Assembly (NCBI GenBank): GCA_018065885.1
Contig: JAGHSL010000142.1
Coordinates: forward strand, 1-5,675
Reading direction: 5' to 3'
Origin: Candidatus Limimorpha equi
GTDB taxonomy: Bacteria; Bacteroidota; Bacteroidia; Bacteroidales; F082
Length of the DNA stretch: 5,675 bases
Shown here piece by piece: positions 1-5,675 of this stretch. The stretch's first letter is position 1. Every line of letters begins with the position of its first letter. The translations under genes and the position numbers were made by a program. The notes under the pieces were generated by a model that saw nothing but the letters and a program-made list of their open reading frames with translations, was not told the DNA's origin and did no database searches.

Positions 1-383
1 GCGCCGACTTGTTTCATGGGTTGGCCTTCCATTGGGATGAAAAGAACCGTCGGAATGCTTCTGACACTAAATGTGCTGGCAAGTTTCGGCTCTTTGTCGA
101 CATCGATTTTGTAAATGATGAGCATCCCATCGTATTCCTTTGCAATTTTCTCCATGATAGGGGAGACCTTGCGGCAAGGCCCGCACCAAGTGGCATAGAA
201 ATCAACTACACAGGGCAGTTTCCCTTCATATTTGAAAATGTTCGGACTCTTTTCAAAATTCCATACGGTCTTGATGAATTCATTGTAAGTCAAGGTGATG
301 ACTTTTGAGTCTGCTTTTTCCTGAGCAAAGATATTGGCTGAAAAAGCAATGCAGATTAATGTGAGGATGACGGATTTTCTCAT
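1..383 (-). CDS. Secreted thioredoxin-fold protein (partial, 3' end missing)
   Basis: The reading frame begins at the ATG complementary to 381-383 and is still open at the left edge after 127 codons. The first 20 or so residues form a signal peptide: Arg-Lys after Met, a hydrophobic core, then an IFA|Q cleavage site at about residue 20/21. The mature part has a thioredoxin fold with the active site FYATWCGPCR (Cys67 and Cys70) and the cis-proline loop SIPT (Pro111). The WCGPC motif is that of classical thioredoxins, but the signal peptide places the protein in the periplasm, where such proteins usually reduce or exchange disulfides of exported proteins. That role is inferred from the family. 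The fold needs only a short further stretch, so little is probably missing. It is divergent from hutI and shares the intergenic region with it. A DsbD- or ResA-like role in a larger pathway cannot be judged here. Confidence 0.93.
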   Translation of the reverse strand, partial: MRKSVILTLICIAFSANIFAQEKADSKVITLTYNEFIKTVWNFEKSPNIFKYEGKLPCVVDFYATWCGPCRKVSPIMEKIAKEYDGMLIIYKIDVDKEPKLASTFSVRSIPTVLFIPMEGQPMKQVG

Positions 384-411
384 TTTGTGATAATTAAAAA
401 ATAACCTATAA

Positions 412-419
412 CGAAAATA
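412..419 (-). promoter_or_regulatory. Possible -7 element for the thioredoxin gene
   Basis: Read on the minus strand this is TATTTTCG, a 7 of 8 match to the Bacteroidetes -7 consensus TAnnTTTG. It lies 28 nt upstream of the thioredoxin ATG, a plausible leader length. The -33 TTTG box is not clear; the nearest candidate is TTTC at 442-445 on the minus strand, inside the dyad. The call is weak because the region is A/T-rich and near matches are expected by chance. Confidence 0.3.
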
Positions 420-424
420 ACTGT

Positions 425-446
425 TTTTCGCTTCGCTGAGCGAAAA
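425..446. repeat. Short inverted repeat (8-bp perfect arms)
   Basis: TTTTCGCT at 425-432 is the exact reverse complement of AGCGAAAA at 439-446, with a 6-nt loop TCGCTG. The loop repeats TTCGCT, so the pairing can slip. The dyad lies upstream of the possible thioredoxin -7 element, where it could be an operator or overlap the -33 region. A terminator role is unlikely because neither neighbouring gene reads towards it. Confidence 0.6.
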
Positions 447-476
447 TTATTGAAATTTATAATTGACTATATATCA

Positions 477-518
477 GTTTAATTTATGGAAATTCATGTT
501 TAATTCGTGGAAATTTGT
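477..518. repeat. Two-unit 21-bp imperfect tandem repeat
   Basis: Unit 1 is 477-497 and unit 2 is 498-518; both begin GTTTAATT and contain TGGAAATT. They match at 17 of 21 positions, and all four differences are transitions in two adjacent pairs (TA to CG and CA to TG). A partial third unit (GTTTA) follows at 519-523. The wording (AATTCGTGGAAATTTGTG) resembles intergenic repeat motifs I associate with Bacteroidales genomes. That resemblance is from memory and has not been searched. Confidence 0.65.
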
Positions 519-627
519 GTTTATAAAAACGATATTGATATGTGTTAGAACTGTCTCAACTTATTTTTTTATTGTTACTTTTCTTCAAATTTATGTGGCA
601 AAAGTAAGAATATTTTTGAATAAGTTC

Positions 628-635
628 TATCTTTG
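628..635 (+). promoter_or_regulatory. Likely -7 promoter element for the hutI operon
   Basis: TATCTTTG matches the Bacteroidetes -7 consensus TAnnTTTG exactly. It ends 24 nt before the hutI ATG at 660, giving a short leader of about 15-20 nt. No TTTG box lies at the usual distance of about 19-21 nt upstream. A TTTG at 615-618 is too close, so the -33 part is weak or divergent. The element overlaps a TTG codon at 633 that is in frame with hutI, which argues against that upstream start. Confidence 0.55.
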
Positions 636-659
636 TGGCATAAATCAAATTTTGTAATT

Positions 660-1901
660 ATGTTACTCGTTAATATCAAGGAACTTGTGGGCATCGAAGA
701 GGAAGGCCGCCTGATGAAACGTGGCGCCGAGATGTCGGAAATCGGAAGAATAAAGAATGCTTTCTTGTTGACAAAAGGAAAGAAAATCGTCGATTATGGT
801 CCGATGGATTCTCCTGAATGTAAACGCTATCTGTCAGAAAACCGCCGTATCGTTGATGTCAGCGGCAGTCTGGTCATGCCTTGCTTCTGCGACTCGCACA
901 CGCATCTGGTTTATGCCAACTCGCGCGAACTGGAGTTTGTCGACAAAATCCGTGGTTTGAGTTATGAGGAAATCGCCAAACGCGGCGGTGGCATCCTCAA
1001 TTCGGCCAAGGCAACAGCGGCGGCATCGGAAGATGAATTGTACGAAACCGCCATGGAACGCCTGAACGAAATCATGCACTATGGTACGGGTGCCGTTGAA
1101 ATCAAGAGCGGCTACGGCTTGACCACCGAGAGCGAGTTGAAACTGCTGCGCGTCATCCGCCGACTGAAGGAAAATTCGCCTCTGACCATCAAGTCGAATT
1201 TCTTGGGCGCGCACGGCATCCCGATGGAATATCGCGGTCATCAGGAAGATTATGTTGATTTGGTTATCAACGAGATGATTCCGTTGGTAGCTGCTGAGGA
1301 TTTGGCCGATTTCATCGATGTGTTCTGCGACCAGGGTTTCTTTACCTGCGAAGACACCGAGCGCATTCTGATGGCGGGTATTAAATATGGTATGCGTCCA
1401 AAAATACATGCCAACGAGATGGCCGTTTCGGGCGGCGTGCAGGTGGGCGTGAAATATGGCGCCATCAGCGTCGATCATCTGGAACAGATGGGGCAGGCTG
1501 AAATCGAGGCTCTCAAGGATTCCGAAACCATGCCGACCATTTTGCCGGGCTGCGCTTTCTTCCTGAATCTTCCTTTGTCGCCAGCACGCGAGATGATTAA
1601 GAACGGCTTGCCAGTGGCTATGGCTTCCGATTTCAATCCGGGCACTTCGCCATCGGGCAACATGCAGCTTGTGCTTTCCATGGCCAGCATCCGCTATCGC
1701 CTGACGCCGGAAGAAGGCCTGAATGCCACCACTTTGAACACCGCCTACGCTATGGGTGTGAGCGACGAACTGGGCAGCATCACGCGCGGCAAGATTGCCA
1801 ACCTCATCATCACCCAACCGATGACGCAGTTGGAATACATGCCTTATTATTATGGCGCAAACAAAGTCGCCAAGGTGATTCTGAATGGAAAAATGATGTA
1901 A
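660..1901 (+). CDS. hutI: Imidazolonepropionase
   Basis: HutI is a cytosolic metal-dependent amidohydrolase that opens 4-imidazolone-5-propanoate to N-formimino-L-glutamate, the third step of histidine breakdown. The 413-residue product has the family's usual length. Visible motifs in order are the metal-binding DSHTHL (His80, His82), the substrate-site Arg89, VEIKSGYGL (Glu148, Tyr152), GAHGIP (His185), KIHANE (His250, Glu253), VDHLE (His273) and ASDFNPG (Asp324). These positions fall within one residue of those I recall for the Bacillus subtilis enzyme, so it should be active. The C-terminal RGKIANLII is the usual end of the flanking beta domain. I chose ATG 660 over the in-frame TTG 633 because the latter lies in the -7 element and the family begins near this Met. 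It leads a run of four same-strand genes, 11 nt before the next. No other hut gene is present in the window. Confidence 0.96.
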   Translation: MLLVNIKELVGIEEEGRLMKRGAEMSEIGRIKNAFLLTKGKKIVDYGPMDSPECKRYLSENRRIVDVSGSLVMPCFCDSHTHLVYANSRELEFVDKIRGLSYEEIAKRGGGILNSAKATAAASEDELYETAMERLNEIMHYGTGAVEIKSGYGLTTESELKLLRVIRRLKENSPLTIKSNFLGAHGIPMEYRGHQEDYVDLVINEMIPLVAAEDLADFIDVFCDQGFFTCEDTERILMAGIKYGMRPKIHANEMAVSGGVQVGVKYGAISVDHLEQMGQAEIEALKDSETMPTILPGCAFFLNLPLSPAREMIKNGLPVAMASDFNPGTSPSGNMQLVLSMASIRYRLTPEEGLNATTLNTAYAMGVSDELGSITRGKIANLIITQPMTQLEYMPYYYGANKVAKVILNGKMM

Positions 1902-1912
1902 AAAAACTGATT

Positions 1913-3439
1913 ATGAAGAAAAAACTATTATTGGCCCTCTGTGCCTTGTCCTTGCTGACATCATGCAGTAAAAGCTACGATTTCAATGATTTGGATGGCG
2001 CTGAAATGGATGGCGAAATAGCGTTGTCGCTTGCTTCTGCATCCTACACTTTTGTCGATTTGCTGGAACGATTCAAAATTGATTCGTTGATGAATTTTGA
2101 TGAGGATGGCGGGATGCATTTCATGTTCAATTATGATTTGATGGATGTGGTCAAAGGACAAGACCTCCTGTATTTTAACGATATAGATGTCGAGGAAACT
2201 TTCTCCATTCCGAATCCTTTCCCGTTTGTGCTGCCTGAGCCAATTGATACGACAATTTTCTTTTCGCAAACGGTGACACTGGAATCGAACAATATCAGTG
2301 TGCTGATGGCTGAAATCCGATCTGGTCGATTTGATTTTGGTATTTCATCGAACATCACGAATCTCAACCAAATCATCATCCGTTCCTCCGAAATCAAGGA
2401 TGCTGAAGGAAACGATATGTGTCTGGTTTACAATCCTGTTTTAGGTCATGAAAGTTTGGATTTGACAGGTCTCCGCTATCAAACGGAAGTGGAGAATGTG
2501 CTGAATCTCATCTACGAGGTGAATCTGACCTTGCATGATTTCACTCAACCCGAATTGTCTTTCCAAACCAATTTGCACGTGTCGGATTTGCGCGTGCGTG
2601 AAATGATTGGCCGTATATCGGATTATAAGTCATCCTTCTCGCTTGATACGACTTTCAAGATGTTTTCTGATAAGATTTTAGGCACGGCTAACGTGTGTGC
2701 TTCTAATATTAAATTGAGGGAAAGAAATGGATTTCAACTTGATGCTCTGCTTGAGATTGATACAGCTTTGGTTTGGGGTGAAGGTGTCGTTCCTTACCAT
2801 ATTTTCGGTGAGATGCCTAAGGTTGTCATAGCTCCGCCATCGCATGATTATATTGAGGTGTTGAACGAGACGTTGCGGGGAAAGCTTAATATGACTTCCA
2901 ACAATGCTTACGCTTCGGGAATTATGATCCTGAATCCTTATGGAATGGCAGATATCGTCTCTGTCAGCGACACGTCAACGGTCGACTTGAAAGTCGATGT
3001 GGACATTCCGTGTTCTTTCAATGTTGAAAGTCTTGTCTATTCGGACACTTTGGAGTTTGACCTTGCCAATGCGTCTTTACCGGAAATAATTGATGAGATT
3101 TGCCTCGATTTCGATTTTTTGACTGACATGCCTTTTAACATGAACGTTAGCGCATATATGTATGATTCTGTGCATGATGTGTTAATGGATACTCTGGCTG
3201 TCGATGAAATACTACTTGGCTCTTTTGATGCATCCCAAGTGGAATCGGAAATCAAAGTCCAAGCTGCCGATGAGCGTGTTGATAAAATCCTGAAATCGAA
3301 TCACATTATTTTGAGTTTTGCCGTTGACACCGATTCCCATGATGTGATGTTGTACAAGGATCAGAATTTGTTTTTCAACATGAAGGCAATCGTAAAATAC
3401 AATGGTAATGTTGAATTTTCAAAATCTTCCGGAAAATGA
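1913..3439 (+). CDS. Lipoprotein of unknown function, beta-rich and acidic
   Basis: I do not recognise a named family. The 508-residue product starts with a lipoprotein signal (KKK, then a leucine-rich core and the lipobox LTSC), with Cys18 as the lipidated residue. The next residues (SKSYDFND) turn acidic only from the fifth after Cys, so they are not a clear surface-export signal of the Bacteroidetes type, and inner- versus outer-leaflet location stays open. The mature part has no membrane segment. It alternates short hydrophobic strands with Asp/Ser/Asn turns, suggesting an extended all-beta protein, possibly of several domains. Pro-rich SIPNPFPFVLPEP (98-110) and VVIAPPSHDY (304-313) may be linkers. 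It starts 11 nt after hutI, and its stop overlaps the next start (ATGA), so it is probably translationally coupled to the barrel gene and may partner it in the outer membrane. Confidence 0.88.
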   Translation: MKKKLLLALCALSLLTSCSKSYDFNDLDGAEMDGEIALSLASASYTFVDLLERFKIDSLMNFDEDGGMHFMFNYDLMDVVKGQDLLYFNDIDVEETFSIPNPFPFVLPEPIDTTIFFSQTVTLESNNISVLMAEIRSGRFDFGISSNITNLNQIIIRSSEIKDAEGNDMCLVYNPVLGHESLDLTGLRYQTEVENVLNLIYEVNLTLHDFTQPELSFQTNLHVSDLRVREMIGRISDYKSSFSLDTTFKMFSDKILGTANVCASNIKLRERNGFQLDALLEIDTALVWGEGVVPYHIFGEMPKVVIAPPSHDYIEVLNETLRGKLNMTSNNAYASGIMILNPYGMADIVSVSDTSTVDLKVDVDIPCSFNVESLVYSDTLEFDLANASLPEIIDEICLDFDFLTDMPFNMNVSAYMYDSVHDVLMDTLAVDEILLGSFDASQVESEIKVQAADERVDKILKSNHIILSFAVDTDSHDVMLYKDQNLFFNMKAIVKYNGNVEFSKSSGK

Positions 3440-4824
3440 ATAAATTGGTTAAAACCTTGTGCTTTTTGCTGTATTCATTAGTTGTCGTGCAACTCAAGGC
3501 TCAGGATGTCTCGCCAGTCGACTTTATGAAGACAAATCCGTATCAGCTGAAAAACAATCCGTCGGCTGATTTGCCATACGACAGCCATTTTTCCGTTGGC
3601 ATCGGTAACATTTGCGGCGATTTCAGGAACTTGGATTTCCGCATGGATAACATGTTCCGTTACGATGCTTCAGGCAAGCCTTCTGTCATCGATTTGAAGA
3701 ACTTTGCCAATTGCTTGCAGCCGGAAAACGGCCTGAATTCCACTCTCGATTTGGAGGTTTTGGGCTTTGGAAAGAGATTACGGCATGGTTATTTGACGTA
3801 TAGCCATCGTGTCCGTTTCCAATGGGCAAACAATATCAGTGATGATTTGTTCCAGTTTGCGGCTTCTGGAAATACGGCTTTTGTCGGATATGACAACCCC
3901 GTTGATGTGAAGGTGGGTTTGAATGCCTTGTGCTTTCAGGAGTTTGCGCTTGGTTATCAGATAAAAGCGACTTCGCAGCTTTCTGTTGGCGGTAGGGTGA
4001 AGCTGCTCCTTGGTGTGGGCGAAGCCAAGACGGAGGCTTGCAACGTAAAGATAATCACTGATGAAGATTATTCCTTGTGCATCGAAGAGGATTTAGCATT
4101 GCGATTGACATCGCCTATGCCTTTCCAAATCAAGGATAATAAGATTGAATTTGAAAACAGCCGCTTCAATGTGGCGGATTTGTTCCATAGTCCAGGGGTT
4201 GGCATTGACTTGGCCGCCGAATATCGTTTTGACGATCACTTCGGCTTGTTGGCTGCTGTGAACGATTTGGGTTTCATCCATTGGAAAAAAACAGGTGTGA
4301 TGTTGAACGGCCAGATTGTCGATAACGGCCAGTTTTATGACAATGGAACTTTCCTCTTTCAAGGCATCAATGTCAGCGAATTGCAGAAAATTTTGTCGGA
4401 TAATGAATACCGCAATAAGTATTTCAATGACATGAAGGATTACTTCGATTTTGAAACGGAAAACTCAGGGGATTACACTACTATGTTGCATACCAATATT
4501 TTGCTGCGCGGCACCTACGCTTTGAATGATAAACACAGGTTCATTGCGCAATTTCAGGGCTATTGCAGCGGATTGGGTGTCCGCCCCGCGATGACTTTGG
4601 CTTACAATGCTACTTTGAACAAAACTTTTGATTTGTGCGCCTCTTATTCCATGATGAAGCGCAGCTTCGATAATCTTGGCCTTGGCTTTACCTGCAACTT
4701 GAAGTTTTTCCATATTTATGCTGCCACAAACAATATTATCGGTTGCTTTAAGCCATTGAATACCAGCGGTATGAATTTCCAACTCGGAATCGTCTTCACT
4801 ATAGTGGATAAACGTTTGCATTAA
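3436..4824 (+). CDS. Outer-membrane beta-barrel protein, DUF5723-like
   Basis: The 462-residue product has a signal peptide ending near Ala22 (QLKA|QD) and then a barrel-like pattern of alternating polar and hydrophobic strands with no helical membrane segments. The segment from about residue 31 (MKTNPYQLKNNPSADLP, then HFSVGIGNI) matches the 'asparagine-proline, then fine-strand' opening I associate with DUF5723 proteins. So do NDLGFIHWKK (276-285) and the C-terminal TNNIIG...NFQLGIVFTI. The last strand is followed by VDKRLH instead of ending in Phe, so the family call is by recollection and needs a profile search. These proteins are common in Bacteroidetes outer membranes and have no established function. 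Its ATG overlaps the lipoprotein stop by 4 nt, and the paired signals suggest a lipoprotein-barrel complex. A stretch of about 80 residues (286-350) rich in Asn, Asp and Tyr could form a long extracellular loop. Confidence 0.88.
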   Translation: MNKLVKTLCFLLYSLVVVQLKAQDVSPVDFMKTNPYQLKNNPSADLPYDSHFSVGIGNICGDFRNLDFRMDNMFRYDASGKPSVIDLKNFANCLQPENGLNSTLDLEVLGFGKRLRHGYLTYSHRVRFQWANNISDDLFQFAASGNTAFVGYDNPVDVKVGLNALCFQEFALGYQIKATSQLSVGGRVKLLLGVGEAKTEACNVKIITDEDYSLCIEEDLALRLTSPMPFQIKDNKIEFENSRFNVADLFHSPGVGIDLAAEYRFDDHFGLLAAVNDLGFIHWKKTGVMLNGQIVDNGQFYDNGTFLFQGINVSELQKILSDNEYRNKYFNDMKDYFDFETENSGDYTTMLHTNILLRGTYALNDKHRFIAQFQGYCSGLGVRPAMTLAYNATLNKTFDLCASYSMMKRSFDNLGLGFTCNLKFFHIYAATNNIIGCFKPLNTSGMNFQLGIVFTIVDKRLH

Positions 4825-4860
4825 AAAGGATTGAAATAAACGGAATTCAGTTTTAAGAAA

Positions 4861-5193
4861 ATGGAATACAATAAGATAGAGAAGGAAGCCATAGCCAGTG
4901 TGCTTTATAATTTGGCTCATGCCGATTTCCGGGAACATGAGATGGAAAATGCGGTATATAAGTCGTGTTTAAAGGAGTTGGATTTGCCGGACAATGGTTT
5001 TGTGCCAATCCCTAAAGACGAACTGCAATCGCGCACTTTTGAGATTTTAAGACATTTGCCGAAAGAGAAGAAGCACGATTTTTCATTGATGATGACCAAA
5101 ATTTCGCGTTCCGATGGCGAGTTTGGCATCTTGGAACGGAAGTTCGTGACAGAAATCCTTGACATGTGCAACATTCCGTTTGTTTCGCGATAA
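4861..5193 (+). CDS. Small TerB-like helical protein
   Basis: The 110-residue product has no signal peptide or membrane segment, so it is predicted to be cytoplasmic. It is all-helical and appears to be an internal duplication. AIASVLYNLAHADFREHEME...LKELDLP (10-43) and DFSLMMTKISRSDGEFGILE...EILDMCNIP (73-106) share spacing and residues. The second copy has the SDGEFGxLE pattern typical of the TerB/DUF533-like superfamily, in which an acidic loop precedes a Glu; the first copy has a degenerate ADFREHE instead. TerB-type proteins are known from tellurite-resistance and stress loci, but most stand-alone members have no known role, and no other ter gene is seen here. It lies 36 nt after the barrel gene and 73 nt before the terminator, so it is probably the last gene of the unit. 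The family call is tentative. Confidence 0.8.
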   Translation: MEYNKIEKEAIASVLYNLAHADFREHEMENAVYKSCLKELDLPDNGFVPIPKDELQSRTFEILRHLPKEKKHDFSLMMTKISRSDGEFGILERKFVTEILDMCNIPFVSR

Positions 5194-5266
5194 ATGGGAA
5201 AAAACTGATAAAAACCTTTAGCTTCTTTTTTCTTTACGCGGTTCTTAAAAAAGCATCCTTCAAACG

Positions 5267-5296
5267 AAAAAAGGCACCCGAATGGATGCCTTTTTT
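5267..5296. terminator. Bidirectional intrinsic terminator
   Basis: The left arm AAAAAAGGCACCC (5267-5279) pairs with the right arm GGATGCCTTTTTT (5284-5296) around the loop GAAT. There are 10 matched pairs, one C/A mismatch, then two G-C pairs. The six-A and six-T runs give a U-tract on both strands. On the plus strand it ends the hutI-TerB-like unit 73 nt after its last stop. On the minus strand it lies 23 nt after the stop of the converging gene. Confidence 0.9.
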
Positions 5297-5305
5297 GTGT
5301 TGTTG

Positions 5306-5323
5306 ATAATCGTTTTCGATTAT
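5306..5323. repeat. Small hairpin overlapping the stop codon of the minus-strand gene
   Basis: ATAATCG (5306-5312) and CGATTAT (5317-5323) are perfect reverse complements with a 4-nt loop (TTTT on plus, AAAA on minus). The right arm contains the stop codon of the 5320-5667 gene. In the minus-strand transcript it would form just upstream of the main terminator stem. The pairing is short and A/T-rich, so it could be incidental. Confidence 0.45.
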
Positions 5324-5667
5324 TTGGCCTGGCCAGTGATAGTTGTCTGAACGCCGAAACTTCCAGTTTGGACATTGGCATTGACGAAAAGGATAAGGTG
5401 TTGGTTACCTTCTGCGTCAATAACAGCGAGGACATCGTTGTAGGTAGTATCGCCTGCGGTGGCAACACTGATGTTACGATATTCTTCAACAGGAGAGCCC
5501 AATTCAATCAAAGAATTGAAGAAGGCTGCTTTTTCAATGTCAGTGGTAATTGCATCGAAAGTTTCAGCAGCATTTTCAAATACATAGAGTTTGCAGTCGT
5601 TGTTCAATGGGCGAATGTTTGCATGGAATGCGTCTCTGCCAACCCATTGCAAACCATATTGAGCCAT
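5320..5667 (-). CDS. Small protein of unknown function (5' end uncertain)
   Basis: I do not recognise this protein. From the ATG complementary to 5665-5667 it has 115 residues, beginning MAQYGLQW and ending TITGQAK. There is no signal peptide and no membrane helix. The composition is of a compact soluble mixed or beta-rich protein: an Asp/Glu/Ala-rich middle segment with helical character (about 29-56) precedes beta-prone segments ending HLILFVNANVQTGSFGVQTTI. The 8 nt upstream that are visible give in-frame Glu-Glu with no stop. They are also purine-rich (AGAAGAA), so this ATG may be the true start or an internal Met of a longer protein. The reading quality is good (no frameshift, no rare-stop clustering), and a strong terminator lies directly downstream, which supports a real gene. 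It converges on the plus-strand unit and shares the terminator with it. Confidence 0.72.
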   Translation of the reverse strand: MAQYGLQWVGRDAFHANIRPLNNDCKLYVFENAAETFDAITTDIEKAAFFNSLIELGSPVEEYRNISVATAGDTTYNDVLAVIDAEGNQHLILFVNANVQTGSFGVQTTITGQAK

Positions 5668-5675
5668 TTCTTCTG

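Larger units (their letters stand above)
384..659. other. Divergent intergenic region, A/T-rich
   Basis: This 276-nt stretch separates the leftward thioredoxin gene from the rightward hutI gene. It must hold the promoters of both. It contains a short perfect dyad (425-446), a two-unit 21-bp tandem repeat (477-518) and a good Bacteroidetes -7 element just before hutI (628-635). A 64-codon open frame at 463-657 gives a low-complexity, A/T-driven translation and runs through the repeat and the promoter, so I do not count it as a gene. Confidence 0.8.

Noticed and set aside
425..446. Dyad as an intrinsic terminator
   Set aside because: Both neighbouring genes are transcribed away from it, so it has no gene to terminate within this window.
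463..657. 64-codon plus-strand open frame before hutI
   Set aside because: The translation is low-complexity and driven by A/T content, and it runs through the 21-bp repeat and the hutI -7 element. No ribosome-binding context or family resemblance supports it.
633..659. TTG at 633 as the hutI start
   Set aside because: This codon lies inside the exact TAnnTTTG element, and the nine extra residues do not resemble a HutI N-terminus. ATG 660 gives the expected length and motif numbering.
834..1817. Long antisense open frame (327 codons) within hutI
   Set aside because: It is a shadow of the codon usage of hutI, whose motifs are complete on the plus strand. The antisense translation is His/Gln-rich with no recognisable domain.
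1901..1911. AAAAAACTGAT after the hutI stop, repeated at 5199-5209 after the TerB-like stop
   Set aside because: The 11-nt identity includes a six-A run in A/T-rich spacer sequence, and no flanking similarity extends it. Chance is the better explanation.
4917..5507. 196-codon minus-strand open frame across the terminator
   Set aside because: It overlaps the TerB-like gene, the intrinsic terminator and the right-hand gene, all better supported. Its translation shows no domain.

Overview
The window looks like a chromosomal piece of a Bacteroidales-type bacterium (phylum Bacteroidota). Four things point there: a TAnnTTTG-type -7 promoter element, start codons preceded by A/T-rich sequence instead of clear Shine-Dalgarno sites, a lipoprotein paired with an outer-membrane barrel that resembles the Bacteroidetes family DUF5723, and an imidazolonepropionase of the Bacteroidetes kind. 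Species cannot be fixed from this sequence alone. No RNA gene, CRISPR array, insertion sequence or phage gene is visible.

Layout. Positions 1-383 (minus strand) hold the 5' part of a secreted thioredoxin that runs off the left edge. Positions 384-659 are an A/T-rich divergent intergenic region with a short dyad, a 21-bp tandem repeat and a likely promoter for the rightward genes. Four plus-strand genes follow and look like one transcription unit: hutI (660-1901), a lipoprotein of unknown function (1913-3439), a DUF5723-like outer-membrane barrel protein (3436-4824) and a small TerB-like cytoplasmic protein (4861-5193). The gaps are 11 nt, a 4-nt ATGA overlap, and 36 nt. Positions 5194-5319 carry a bidirectional terminator with an extra competing arm. 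A minus-strand gene for a small unrecognised protein (5320-5667, possibly continuing past the right edge) converges on this terminator.

How the genes may work together. HutI is a cytosolic enzyme of histidine degradation, yet no hutH, hutU or formiminoglutamate-processing gene is next to it here. The lipoprotein and barrel are translationally coupled, each with its own export signal, and are the best candidates in the window for a poorly described envelope pair. The TerB-like protein has no export signal and sits last in the unit. Nothing here proves a new system. The lipoprotein-barrel-TerB-like trio is the part most worth following up.
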